Source of the DNA: an uncultured Flavobacteriales bacterium
GTDB taxonomy: Bacteria; Bacteroidota; Bacteroidia; Flavobacteriales; Flavobacteriaceae
Direction: 5' to 3'
Assembly (NCBI GenBank): GCA_913058295.1
Contig: CAJXRD010000025.1
Location: 1-43,856, forward strand
DNA length: 43,856 nt
In this document: positions 23,197-31,812 of the stretch, piece by piece
How positions within the stretch are numbered: position 1 is the first letter of the stretch
Layout of the letters: each line of letters opens with the position of its first letter
Translations under genes and position numbers: made by a program
Notes under the pieces: model-generated
Told to the model about the DNA's origin: nothing
Seen by the model: the letters and a program-made list of their open reading frames with translations, nothing else
The model's database searches: none

Positions 23197-24896
23197 TTTT
23201 TTAAATTTGTATCGGCTTCTACTAGTTTCTTTTTTATCTGGTATTTAAATTTTCTTGTTAAAAACAATGCGGGATCATCATCCACTTTACGCATTAATAT
23301 ATTTTTTGGCAACTCTCCATTTCCAGATTTAAAATCATCTGGTAATTCCTCTAATTCTTTCCCTTTTCTGGTATCTGTTTCCGTGGTTTCTTCTAAACGT
23401 TCTTTCTCCATATCTTTTTTGGTAGCTTCTTGGCCACCACCACTTAGGTCTTCAGGAGATCTATTTTGTTTGTTCTTTGCTTTATCCTCTTCTTCATTTA
23501 GGGCTATTTCTTCAGGCTTTAAATTATTAATTGCTTCTTTTGCTGTGATAATTTGTTGCAGGTTGTTTTTTGCATTTGTGTTAGAGGGGTCTTGTGCAAA
23601 TACCTTTTCAAAAACCTCTTGCGATTTATCTAAGAGGCCCAGTTTTGCATAGGTAAGTCCCAAATTATAAAGCCCTTGACTAGAGCTGTCCTTTTCTAAT
23701 TCGACTCTAGCACTTTGAAAATCTCCGCCTTTATAATAGGCAGTTCCTTTACGCATCGGATCTTTAAAGCCAGAAGCAGCATCCAAATAATTGCCAATAT
23801 CATATTCCTTTTGAGCTTGGTATTCTTTAGTATACCATAAATCATTAAAATCTAATCCCTTAACCTTTTCCTTATTTTCTTCGGAACAGGAACCCAGTGT
23901 AAAAGAGATAATAACTAAATTTAAAGCCCAACCTTTTCTAAAACTAAACAAGAATATAAATGCCAAAGGAATAATAAACCAAAAACCATTGTCCTGCCAA
24001 TTTTCATCTTCTGCATCACTTTTATCTTCAAAAACCAATTGATTACTGATCGTTTTTGCTAAGTCCTCTACATCACTATTATCTAAAGTCATATCAAGAA
24101 TAGTACAACCCTCAAGCTCATTAAGACGATTTAATTGTTGTAAGTCTAATGCTGATTTTTGGTTGAATGATGGAATGTTTGCTCCTGCTGGTGTGGCAAA
24201 GGGATAAAGATATAGTTCCGTATTATTTTCTTGCAGAAAATTACTCACCAATGCTATGGGTATTTCTGTTAAGTCATCCGTTATTATTATGATTCTACCT
24301 TTTGCTTTATTTCCTGTAAACAGCGTGTCAATTTTAGAAAATAGAGTACTAAACCCAGTACCCTTTACTGGCATCATTTTGGGCTGTAAACCACTAACTT
24401 GATCTAATATTATTTTATAATCTGTTGTAAAAGGGGTTACCGTATGGGTAGAGCCAGCAAATACCAATAAAGTGGTTTCCGCTCTTGGATTTGCTTCTAA
24501 TAAGTCCTGAACTTTAAATTTAGCTCGTTCTAACCTGTTTGGAGATATATCTGTGGCCAACATGCTTTGGGATAGATCTAGGGCTATTACAACTTTAGAA
24601 TTGATTTTTTTTGTTGGAGATTTTTCTTGATTCCAAGTTGGGCCTAAAAATGAGAAGATCCCTAAAATAAACATCAACAATACCGTGAAATGCATCAGCC
24701 TAGATTTCCATTCGCTGCCTTTTTGAATAACAAAAGGGCGCAAGTCTTTAGAAATATTTTTTTTCCAGGAATTGGATTCCCTATAAAAAAACAACCCTAA
24801 GACAGTTATAAAAACAATAGGAATAATAATCCAGAGATATTCAGCTCTTAAAAAGTGAAATTGTTCCCAATCGATATGTTTAATTCTATCTAGCAT
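23190..24896 (-). CDS. VWA and TPR protein, BatB-BatC fusion
   Basis: A 568-aa membrane protein combining two Bat parts. N-terminal helices (~21-38 and ~70-86) flank a cytoplasmic segment. A von Willebrand A domain (~100-285) follows, with the metal-site motif DLSQS (107-111), the threonine loop GTGFSTLF and ITDDLTE. After a further helix (WFIIPLAFIFLFSF) comes LVIISFTLGSCSEENKE, which looks like an old lipoprotein signal, then tetratricopeptide repeats (SQGLYNLGLTYAKLGLLDKS) and a charged linker. The lipobox-like cysteine inside the chain suggests that BatC was once a separate lipoprotein. The start overlaps the upstream VWA gene as TAATG. It probably forms a membrane complex with BatA, BatD and the MoxR ATPase. 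Confidence 0.88.
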   Translation of the reverse strand: MLDRIKHIDWEQFHFLRAEYLWIIIPIVFITVLGLFFYRESNSWKKNISKDLRPFVIQKGSEWKSRLMHFTVLLMFILGIFSFLGPTWNQEKSPTKKINSKVVIALDLSQSMLATDISPNRLERAKFKVQDLLEANPRAETTLLVFAGSTHTVTPFTTDYKIILDQVSGLQPKMMPVKGTGFSTLFSKIDTLFTGNKAKGRIIIITDDLTEIPIALVSNFLQENNTELYLYPFATPAGANIPSFNQKSALDLQQLNRLNELEGCTILDMTLDNSDVEDLAKTISNQLVFEDKSDAEDENWQDNGFWFIIPLAFIFLFSFRKGWALNLVIISFTLGSCSEENKEKVKGLDFNDLWYTKEYQAQKEYDIGNYLDAASGFKDPMRKGTAYYKGGDFQSARVELEKDSSSQGLYNLGLTYAKLGLLDKSQEVFEKVFAQDPSNTNAKNNLQQIITAKEAINNLKPEEIALNEEEDKAKNKQNRSPEDLSGGGQEATKKDMEKERLEETTETDTRKGKELEELPDDFKSGNGELPKNILMRKVDDDPALFLTRKFKYQIKKKLVEADTNLKKW

Positions 24897-25888
24897 TAAT
24901 TTTTCCGGAATCTCTTAAAAATAAGGATCATATTATTTATAAATACCATCATAAAACCCAAAGCTATCGCTAAGCCTAATGGGTAGAAATATAAAAGTGT
25001 TTTCGGGGTATAGCTTTCTTCTTCATATTCTACAGGTTCTAATTTTTCTAGTTCTTCATAAATGTCTTCTAATGCTTCGGCATCTTTTGCTCGAAAGTAT
25101 TTTCCATCAGTTAATTCCGCTATTTGGGTTAGGGTGCGTTCATCTAAATCTGAAGAACTGTTGCCAGGATCACCTATACCAATAGTATAAATAATTGTTT
25201 CTTCATCCTTTACCAGTTTTGCTGCATCCAAAGGAAGGATGTCCATTCCGCTATCCACACCATCTGTAAGTAAAAGAATCACTTTTTTCTGAATAGAATC
25301 TCTTTCAAATAAATCCATTCCTTTAACTAAAGCCTTTCCTATATTGGTCATTTGACCTGCCATGCCAACATCTGCCTCATCTAGCATAGTGTTTACCGTA
25401 TTTAAATCACTGGTAAATGGCGCCTGAATATAAGCGTTAGACCCAAAAAACACCAAACCCATTCGATCGCTTTCCCGTTTTATGATAAACTCTTGCATAA
25501 TGCTTTTTACAGCTTCCCAACGAGTTACAGGTTGCTTGTCAATTTGCCAATCTTTATTAGCCATACTAAAGGACAAATCCGCAATAATCAAAAAATTACG
25601 AGTCGTTTTAATTTTCTTTTCAGGCTTTCCAACCAATTCTGGAGAAGCCAATGAAGTTAATAATAGCAACCAAATAAGATACATTAGTAGCAATGTTAAC
25701 CAGTTTCTTTTTTTTACAAATGCTGCCTTTTTAGGCTTTTGTTTGGATACTTTGGTAGCCGCATCAAAATAAGGGAATAGCAAAGAAGAGCTTTTGCTTT
25801 TTATAGCTGGAAGCAACCCATATATTAAAAAGGGGAGGACAGCCAAGAAAGCAACAAACGGATATGCAAATTGAAAATTATCTGGCAT
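24896..25888 (-). CDS. batA: VWA domain membrane protein (BatA)
   Basis: A 330-aa protein. Two N-terminal hydrophobic segments (~8-26 and ~63-82) bracket a short cytoplasmic loop. A von Willebrand A domain (~97-285) carries an intact metal-ion-dependent adhesion site: DLSFS (104-108), the TNIGKAL threonine loop and LLTDGVDSG. A C-terminal helix (LLYFYPLGLAIALGFMMVFI) ends in a basic tail. This layout is that of BatA in aerotolerance-type operons, where VWA proteins are thought to work with a MoxR AAA+ chaperone. It overlaps the upstream DUF4381 gene by 11 bp and the downstream VWA/TPR gene by one base, so translation is probably coupled. Confidence 0.92.
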   Translation of the reverse strand: MPDNFQFAYPFVAFLAVLPFLIYGLLPAIKSKSSSLLFPYFDAATKVSKQKPKKAAFVKKRNWLTLLLMYLIWLLLLTSLASPELVGKPEKKIKTTRNFLIIADLSFSMANKDWQIDKQPVTRWEAVKSIMQEFIIKRESDRMGLVFFGSNAYIQAPFTSDLNTVNTMLDEADVGMAGQMTNIGKALVKGMDLFERDSIQKKVILLLTDGVDSGMDILPLDAAKLVKDEETIIYTIGIGDPGNSSSDLDERTLTQIAELTDGKYFRAKDAEALEDIYEELEKLEPVEYEEESYTPKTLLYFYPLGLAIALGFMMVFINNMILIFKRFRKN

Positions 25889-26357
25889 GTTTTCTAATCC
25901 AATGTAAACTTGATTTTATAAAAATATCTTTATCAAACGAAACTTCATCTATAAACTCATCCTTGTATACGGCAAGTGAAATAATTTCTTGGTATTTATT
26001 AAACTGAACTCCTTTTGCACTTTTGTCTAAAAAACTTAACCATTCTTCTCCTTCTAAGGATGCTACTTTTTTTCTACCGAAAGAAATCAATGCAGTTTGC
26101 TTTAATTGATACATTATTTGAGTTATTAAAGATGGAATAGAGGTATTAGATTCTAATACAATAGTTTGAATTTTAGAAATGGCATTTCTTCGATATTTAT
26201 TATTTCTATAATGTAGATAGTATTTATAGGTACCATATAAAACAAAGAAGATAAACAGCATAAATAAAATCTTCCAACCCAAAGTTTCCATGGTAAAATC
26301 TATAGGTATAGGTTCTATAATAGGCTTTAATACTATAGTTTCTTCCGTCTCTTGCAT
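25878..26357 (-). CDS. DUF4381 membrane protein
   Basis: A 159-aa protein with one membrane helix (KILFMLFIFFVLYGTYKYYL) after a short proline-rich N-terminus, followed by a basic helical region (NNKYRRNAISKIQTI). The C-terminal domain reads ALISFGRKKVASLEGEEWLS, then SSLHWIRKH, the layout of DUF4381, a family found almost only between DUF58 and VWA genes of MoxR operons. Its presence points to the proteobacterial-style version of this operon. Role unknown; presumably a membrane partner in the complex. Confidence 0.85.
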   Translation of the reverse strand: MQETEETIVLKPIIEPIPIDFTMETLGWKILFMLFIFFVLYGTYKYYLHYRNNKYRRNAISKIQTIVLESNTSIPSLITQIMYQLKQTALISFGRKKVASLEGEEWLSFLDKSAKGVQFNKYQEIISLAVYKDEFIDEVSFDKDIFIKSSLHWIRKHAR

Positions 26358-26372
26358 TGTTTTTTAATCTTA

Positions 26373-27299
26373 TTATTCCTTACTAAATACTTCCATCAGT
26401 TGTTCTTCAATAGGAGCAGAAGTATTTATTTTAAATATTGAAATCTCATATTTTTCTAATTCCGATTTAAAGTTTTTATAATTTTGGTCAAAATCATTAT
26501 TCAAATCTTCATTTAGATTTTTATTTTTTCCATTTATATTTATTTGATGCTCTTTATTAGAAATCATCATTTTTTCTTTTGGCATTTCAGCTTCCATTTC
26601 ATCAAAAACCTTTATTAATACCAAGTCATTATGCAGGGCTATTTGACTTAAATACTCGATTACATTTTTATGATATCTATGAAAATCACTGATAAAAAAG
26701 ACCAAATAATCATGCGTAATTACATTGTTTAATTTGTTGATGACTTCCCCTAAGGAATTTTCAAAATCGTATTCTTTATCTTCATAAATACTATGGTTGG
26801 CTTCAATTATTTTTTGAAGGAAATAAATGATATTTTTGGGGTCTCTCTTCGGAGTAATCAATTCATAATCAGTTCCAGTATATACCATTCCACCAACTCT
26901 ATCGCCACTTTTCTTAATTTTATGGGCAATAAAAGATGCTAACTCTCCAGCAACTACAGCTTTCGTTTTATGCTTAGAACCAAAACCCATAGTAGGGGAT
27001 TGGTCGACAAAAATAAATGCAGGCTTTTCTTTTTCTTCAGTAAATACTTTGGTATGGGTTTTACCAGTTTTTGCAGTAACATTCCAATCAATATTTCGTA
27101 TGTCATCCCCAATAATATAGGGTCTTGCTTCTTCAAAATCTAACCCTCTACCTCTTAATCGAGAGGCAAACCTACCTGCCAATACACTATTGGACTTTTG
27201 TTTTCCTATTTTAAAATTTAATACAGACCCAATCCACTCGAATTTTAATAAATTCTCGAGGCTTAAAAATATATTTGGATTGGATTTTTTTTGCTTCAT
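26373..27299 (-). CDS. DUF58 domain-containing protein
   Basis: A 308-aa cytoplasmic protein of the DUF58 family, a VWA-like fold that always accompanies MoxR ATPases. The signature is clear: LRGRGLDFEEARPYIIGDDI, then RNIDWNVTAKTGKTHTKVF, then a degenerate metal-site motif FVDQSPTMGFGS. There is no membrane helix, in contrast to longer DUF58 proteins with two N-terminal helices; this soluble ~300-aa form is common. It lies 6 nt after MoxR and 15 nt before DUF4381. Confidence 0.93.
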   Translation of the reverse strand: MKQKKSNPNIFLSLENLLKFEWIGSVLNFKIGKQKSNSVLAGRFASRLRGRGLDFEEARPYIIGDDIRNIDWNVTAKTGKTHTKVFTEEKEKPAFIFVDQSPTMGFGSKHKTKAVVAGELASFIAHKIKKSGDRVGGMVYTGTDYELITPKRDPKNIIYFLQKIIEANHSIYEDKEYDFENSLGEVINKLNNVITHDYLVFFISDFHRYHKNVIEYLSQIALHNDLVLIKVFDEMEAEMPKEKMMISNKEHQININGKNKNLNEDLNNDFDQNYKNFKSELEKYEISIFKINTSAPIEEQLMEVFSKE

Positions 27300-27305
27300 A
27301 ACAAT

Positions 27306-28274
27306 TTATGCTACTACTGCAACTACTTCAATTATTTTGTCGATAACTGTATTAGAATTTATGCCTTCTGCACGTGCTTTATAGCTTAATGCTATTCTAT
27401 GTCTTAACACATCTTTAATCACCTGATGTATGTCATCTGGAGTAACATAGTCTCTATTTTGCATCCAAGCATTTACTCTGCTACATCTATCCAAACCAAT
27501 GGTGCCTCGAGGACTGGATCCAAAATCTATTAATTTTGAAAGATCTTCATCATATTTCTCTGGATATCTAGATGCAGAAATTAAACTCACCATATATTTT
27601 TCTAGTTCTTCTGAAACTTTAATTTGTGCAATTTCTTTCCTAGCATCGAAAATAGATTGTTGTGAGATACTTGCAGACTTTTCGGTATTTGAATTTTGTG
27701 AAGCTTCTCTTTTATTTAATCGCATAATTTCTAATTCCGATTCATCATCTGGATAATCAATTATAGTATGTACTAAAAAACGATCCATTTGAGCTTCAGG
27801 TAGGGGGTAAGTGCCTTCTTGCTCTATAGGGTTTTGAGTAGCCATTACCATGAAAAGTTTGTCCATATTATAAGTTTTTCCAGAAACGGTAACTTGCCTT
27901 TCCTCCATGGCTTCTAATAAGGCAGATTGTACTTTTGCAGGCGCTCTATTAATTTCATCTGCTAAAATTAAGTTACTGAATATGGGTCCCTTCTGAAATA
28001 CAAATTTTTCCTTTTCATCTGGAATATAAATTTCAGTTCCTGTAATATCTGAAGGCAATAAATCGGGAGTAAATTGAATTCTGCTTAAGCCACAATCTAA
28101 ATTTTGAGCTAAAGATTTGATGGCTCGAGTTTTTGCTAATCCGGGCAACCCTTCTAATAACATATTCCCATCTGCTAAAAGCACTAATATGATTCGCTCT
28201 ATTAATTTTTCTTGTCCAATTATTGACTTAGACATGCGCGATTTTAATTCGGTTATTGCTTCAATAGGAGTCAT
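27306..28274 (-). CDS. MoxR family AAA+ ATPase
   Basis: A 322-aa AAA+ ATPase (AAA_3/MoxR), first gene of the six-gene operon. Walker A is GLPGLAKT (42-49), Walker B is LILADEINRAPAKVQSALLE, sensor 1 is VMATQNPIEQEGTYPLPEAQ, and the arginine finger follows in DRFL. It begins with a short form (MTPIEAITELKSRMSKSIIG) rather than the longer N-terminus I recall for MoxR of the classical flavobacterial Bat operon. MoxR ATPases act with VWA proteins as chaperones for cofactor insertion or complex assembly, as with methanol dehydrogenase. The client here is not known. The HAD lipoprotein gene ends 43 nt upstream. Confidence 0.95.
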   Translation of the reverse strand: MTPIEAITELKSRMSKSIIGQEKLIERIILVLLADGNMLLEGLPGLAKTRAIKSLAQNLDCGLSRIQFTPDLLPSDITGTEIYIPDEKEKFVFQKGPIFSNLILADEINRAPAKVQSALLEAMEERQVTVSGKTYNMDKLFMVMATQNPIEQEGTYPLPEAQMDRFLVHTIIDYPDDESELEIMRLNKREASQNSNTEKSASISQQSIFDARKEIAQIKVSEELEKYMVSLISASRYPEKYDEDLSKLIDFGSSPRGTIGLDRCSRVNAWMQNRDYVTPDDIHQVIKDVLRHRIALSYKARAEGINSNTVIDKIIEVVAVVA

Positions 28275-28317
28275 ATATATGGCCTTAAAATTTGTGTGTT
28301 ATTTGTTTTTTTATAAA

Positions 28318-29337
28318 TTAATCTAACTCAAAAGGGAAGATCACTTTCCAATCGTTTTTCATATCGATTACTGTCCAGCCATCCTTAATCGCTTGGTCTA
28401 AACCTTTGTCTAACTTACCAATATGCGAATCTCTATCGTAAGCCCATTCGCGTTCTGCATCTGTATGATGTACATATAGCATAAAGCTTTTGTGTGTATT
28501 AGATGCTGCCCATTGCATCATCTGAAGATCACCATCTGAGTTTCCTGAAGAAAACACTGGCTTTTTACCAATTATTTTTTGAATGTTTAATGGTTTGCCT
28601 TCTTTGTCATCATTATAATCTAATGCTGGCAATCTTTTAATCACTGGGTTTCCATTATTATAATCAAATTCTGTTTTAATACGGCTTCCAATAATTTGTT
28701 CTGTTGGAATTCCATAAATTTCGGTTACAAACGCTCTCATAAAATCTACGCCTCCACCCGAAACTACATACGTTTTAAAATTATTCGCTCTTAAATACTG
28801 TAAAAGCTCTAACATAGGCTGATATACCATTTTATCGTAGCCCACATTTTTTGTAGGATGCTTTGCGGTATTAACCCATGCTTTTACATCGGCATCAAAT
28901 TCCTCGGTAGTATTTCCCGCGTGTGTTGTCATTACCAATTTAATTAAACCATGCTCTCCTTGCTTTTTTAATTCTTCCATATCATCTTCGAGAACTGCTT
29001 TAAAAGGTTGTTCGTTTTTCCACTCAGGATGATCAACAGCCATTTTCTTAACACGATCTATAGCAAAAAATAATTGAAAGTAAGCAGGCTGCTCTGCCCA
29101 TAAATTACCATCGTTATCAAAAGTGGCAATACGGTCTTTTATAGGAATAAAATTTTGACTTTCAGAATTGGTAACGTCTTCTACATAAGAAATGATGTTT
29201 TGTTTTGAGGCAACATCATTCCAAGAAGGCAATGGATTCTCTACTTTTTTCTCCTGAACAGCTTCCTCCGTTTTTTCTTTTGTTTGACAAGAAATAAAAA
29301 CAAATAGTACTAAAATAAAGGCATATCGAATTTTCAT
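28318..29337 (-). CDS. HAD-family hydrolase, lipoprotein
   Basis: A 339-aa exported lipoprotein (signal YAFILVLFVFISC, lipobox cysteine then QTKEK) with a haloacid-dehalogenase-type phosphatase fold. Motif I is TFDNDGNLW (D74, D76), motif II is YVVSGGG, and the acidic motif IV is FSSGNSDGDLQMM. I start at the ATG at 29337, which gives the lipobox; ten further codons upstream are possible but unlikely. A periplasmic phosphomonoesterase or phosphotransferase is expected. I recall HAD proteins of this kind beside arylsulfatases in several marine bacteria, which fits the two sulfatases upstream. A 14-bp hairpin separates it from the adjacent sulfatase gene. Confidence 0.9.
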   Translation of the reverse strand: MKIRYAFILVLFVFISCQTKEKTEEAVQEKKVENPLPSWNDVASKQNIISYVEDVTNSESQNFIPIKDRIATFDNDGNLWAEQPAYFQLFFAIDRVKKMAVDHPEWKNEQPFKAVLEDDMEELKKQGEHGLIKLVMTTHAGNTTEEFDADVKAWVNTAKHPTKNVGYDKMVYQPMLELLQYLRANNFKTYVVSGGGVDFMRAFVTEIYGIPTEQIIGSRIKTEFDYNNGNPVIKRLPALDYNDDKEGKPLNIQKIIGKKPVFSSGNSDGDLQMMQWAASNTHKSFMLYVHHTDAEREWAYDRDSHIGKLDKGLDQAIKDGWTVIDMKNDWKVIFPFELD

Positions 29338-29364
29338 AGAGCAATTAATTATTGGGTTAAATAA

Positions 29365-29397
29365 CAAAAGCTAAATATAATAAATATTTAGCTTTTG
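29365..29397 (-). terminator. Perfect 14-bp hairpin between sulfatase and HAD genes
   Basis: CAAAAGCTAAATAT / ATATTTAGCTTTTG with a 5-nt loop, perfect on both strands. On the minus strand it follows the sulfatase stop by 26 nt and is followed by TTATTT. Only 27 nt remain before the HAD ATG, too few for a separate promoter, so it may be a partial terminator or an mRNA processing/stability structure. Confidence 0.6.
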
Positions 29398-29423
29398 AAT
29401 TTCCTTGTTAATCTTTAGGATTT

Positions 29424-30959
29424 TTAATGATTTCCTGGAGTAGATAATTTTTCCATTACCTGATCCAAGCTAAAACTCGCCGCCTTCATTCTTGGCGGAT
29501 ATTCTTTAAAAGTCATTAAAAATTCTCCAACAATATCTTGAGCTGGGACTAATAAATAAGCTCTATCTAAAAGCCAATCATAATACGTATTAGAAGTAAT
29601 TTGTGCTATTTCATAAGGATCTCTTCTAAGATTTTCCATTAAAGGAATTCTTAATGGGGTAAAAGGGTTTGCCCATAATAATAAGGTTCCAGTCTCTCTT
29701 TGTTCCATAAAAATTAATTTCCAATCATCATATCTCAGTGCGGTTAAATCACCATCATCAGAAAAATAGAATATTTCATGCCTTCTTCCTTCTTTTTCTT
29801 TACCTGTTATATGTGGTAACATATTATAACCATCTAAATGTACTTTAAAGGTTTTATCACCCACTTTTTTTCCTTTTAGTAATTCATCTTTTACATTTTC
29901 ATTTCCTGCTGCTGCTAAAAATGTTGGTAGCCAATCCATACCAGAAATAATTTCGTTAGAAACTGAACCTGCTTCAATTTGTCCAGGCCAACGAATCATA
30001 GAAGGAGTTCTCCAACCACCTTCCCAATTAGTGTTTTTTTCACTTCTAAAAGGAGAAGATCCAGCATCGGGCCAAGTATTTTTATGAGGTCCGTTGTCTG
30101 TACCATATTGTACTATGGTATTGTCTGCAACCCCTAATTCATCTAGTAAATCTAATAATTCACCTACATGCATATCATGCTCTACCATACCATCTCCATA
30201 TACATCTTGTCCTGAAATTCCTTTATGCTCTTCTTTTACGTGAGTTCTAAAATGCATCCGTGTTCCGTTCCACCAAACAAAAAATGGCTCTCCAGATTTA
30301 ACTGCGTTTCTTATAAATTTTTTGGCAGCAGCTACAGTTTCATCATCTACCGTTTCCATTCTTTTTTTGGTCAATGGGCCCGTATCTTCAATTTTTCCAT
30401 CTGAATAGGAATGAATGACACCTCTAGGGCCATATTTTTTTGCAAAATCCGGATATTTTTCAGGATCAGGATAGTCCTCATTTTCAGGCTCTTCTTCTGC
30501 ATTTAAGTGGTATAAATTCCCAAAAAATTCATCGAATCCATGATTTGAAGGTAAGTGTTCGTCACGATCTCCCAAATGATTTTTTCCAAATTGTCCAGTT
30601 CTATATCCCAATGGCTTTAATAATTCAGCTATGGTAGGATCTTCTGGAGATATTCCTTCTTTTGCTCCAGGTAGGCCTACTTTACTTAATCCTGTCCTGA
30701 AAACACTTTGACCCATTATAAAGGATGAACGTCCTGCAGTACAAGATTGTTCAGAATAGTAATCTGTAAAAATCATTCCTTCATTTGCTACACGATCAAT
30801 GTTAGGAGTTCGATATCCCATAAGTCCCATAGTATAAGCGCTAATATTGGATTGCCCTATATCATCACCCCATATTACTAGAATATTGGGTTTGTCGTTT
30901 TGTGCTTTTACAACAAGTGATATTGCAAAAAGAGCAATTAATGTTAATGTTTTTTTCAT
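29424..30959 (-). CDS. Arylsulfatase (formylglycine type), copy 1
   Basis: A 511-aa secreted sulfatase. A signal peptide (LTLIALFAISLVVKA) precedes PNILVIWGDDIG, where D32 and D33 are metal ligands. The maturation motif is SCTAGRSSF with Cys73, the residue converted to formylglycine by an anaerobic-type or FGE maturase (not in this window). YGTDNGPHKNTW supplies the second metal-binding D/N pair. It is strongly similar to the 31813-33339 gene throughout (LYHLNAEEEPE, GPLTKKRMETVDDET, MDWLPTFLAAAGNE), so the two are paralogues. Its ATG overlaps the stop of the HdeD-like gene (ATGA). Substrate unknown; no SusC/SusD pair or glycoside hydrolase lies nearby. Confidence 0.95.
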   Translation of the reverse strand: MKKTLTLIALFAISLVVKAQNDKPNILVIWGDDIGQSNISAYTMGLMGYRTPNIDRVANEGMIFTDYYSEQSCTAGRSSFIMGQSVFRTGLSKVGLPGAKEGISPEDPTIAELLKPLGYRTGQFGKNHLGDRDEHLPSNHGFDEFFGNLYHLNAEEEPENEDYPDPEKYPDFAKKYGPRGVIHSYSDGKIEDTGPLTKKRMETVDDETVAAAKKFIRNAVKSGEPFFVWWNGTRMHFRTHVKEEHKGISGQDVYGDGMVEHDMHVGELLDLLDELGVADNTIVQYGTDNGPHKNTWPDAGSSPFRSEKNTNWEGGWRTPSMIRWPGQIEAGSVSNEIISGMDWLPTFLAAAGNENVKDELLKGKKVGDKTFKVHLDGYNMLPHITGKEKEGRRHEIFYFSDDGDLTALRYDDWKLIFMEQRETGTLLLWANPFTPLRIPLMENLRRDPYEIAQITSNTYYDWLLDRAYLLVPAQDIVGEFLMTFKEYPPRMKAASFSLDQVMEKLSTPGNH

Positions 30960-31600
30960 TGTTTATTTTTTAATTCTTCTTTTATTTGATTTTCTAATTC
31001 ATTATATTTTTCCATTAATGTATTTGATATTGTACTCGGAATGTCATGTAATTTTTTCAACTTCAAGGAGAAATAGATACTAAAAGCACCTGCAATTATA
31101 AATGCCAAAGCTGTCCAAATTACAACAGTCATTCCACCAAATAAAGGATTCCAAATTAGTATAAAAGCAAATATAACGCCTAATATACCTACAACCATTA
31201 AATTCCCCCAATCTAAAACGCCATAACTTTTTAAATCTAATGAAAAACTAATGGCTCCAATAGATCTAAATAAAATGACAAAACCTACATAAAAAGGTAA
31301 GGTTATTATTGAAATTGCAGGATTCATAACTAATAATATACCCATAATAAATGTAAGAATACCAGAAGTTAATATCCATCCCCAGTTCTCTAACTCATTT
31401 TTATTTGATAAAGAAAATATAATATCACTTAACCCAGAAACAATAAATGAAATACTAAATAATATAGCTAAAGTTACATAAGATTCTAAGGGTGTTTTAA
31501 ATACCCAAATACCTACACCTATAAAAAATAATCCTAATAATAATGGGAGGTACCAATACTTGATTGCATTTCTAATATTTTTAATTAATTTAAGATTCAT
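30956..31600 (-). CDS. HdeD-like (DUF308) membrane protein
   Basis: A 214-aa integral membrane protein with six hydrophobic helices arranged as pairs (LLGLFFIGVGIWVF, AILFSISFIVSGLSDIIF, GILTFIMGILLVMNP, FYVGFVILFRSIGAISF, LMVVGILGVIFAFILIW, VIWTALAFIIAGAFSIYF) and a charged C-terminal helix. The repeated Gly-rich helix pairs and DUF308 layout match HdeD, an acid-stress protein in E. coli; the role in Bacteroidota is unknown. Translation of the following sulfatase is coupled to it (ATGA overlap). A terminator lies between it and the upstream sulfatase, so it may open a second transcript. Confidence 0.85.
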   Translation of the reverse strand: MNLKLIKNIRNAIKYWYLPLLLGLFFIGVGIWVFKTPLESYVTLAILFSISFIVSGLSDIIFSLSNKNELENWGWILTSGILTFIMGILLVMNPAISIITLPFYVGFVILFRSIGAISFSLDLKSYGVLDWGNLMVVGILGVIFAFILIWNPLFGGMTVVIWTALAFIIAGAFSIYFSLKLKKLHDIPSTISNTLMEKYNELENQIKEELKNKQ

Positions 31601-31761
31601 AATTTTAATGGTTAATTTATGCCTACTCTAAAAGATTTTCAGCTTTCTCTTAAAAAACAAGAACTATATATTAAAGTTGTCACAAGGAAATTATAAGAAA
31701 TGGGATTATTATCGATTTGTAGAAATAAATATAATAAAAAAATATTTGAAATTTTTATGAT

Positions 31762-31800
31762 AAAAAAAAGCCAGTAATTTTCGAAGAAATAACTGGCTTT
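31762..31800 (-). terminator. Terminator of arylsulfatase copy 2
   Basis: Stem AAAGCCAGTTATTT / AATTACTGGCTTT (one imperfect pair) directly after the sulfatase stop, followed on the minus strand by eight T. A strong Rho-independent terminator that separates this sulfatase from the HdeD-like gene. Confidence 0.85.
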
Positions 31801-31812
31801 AATTATAATAAT

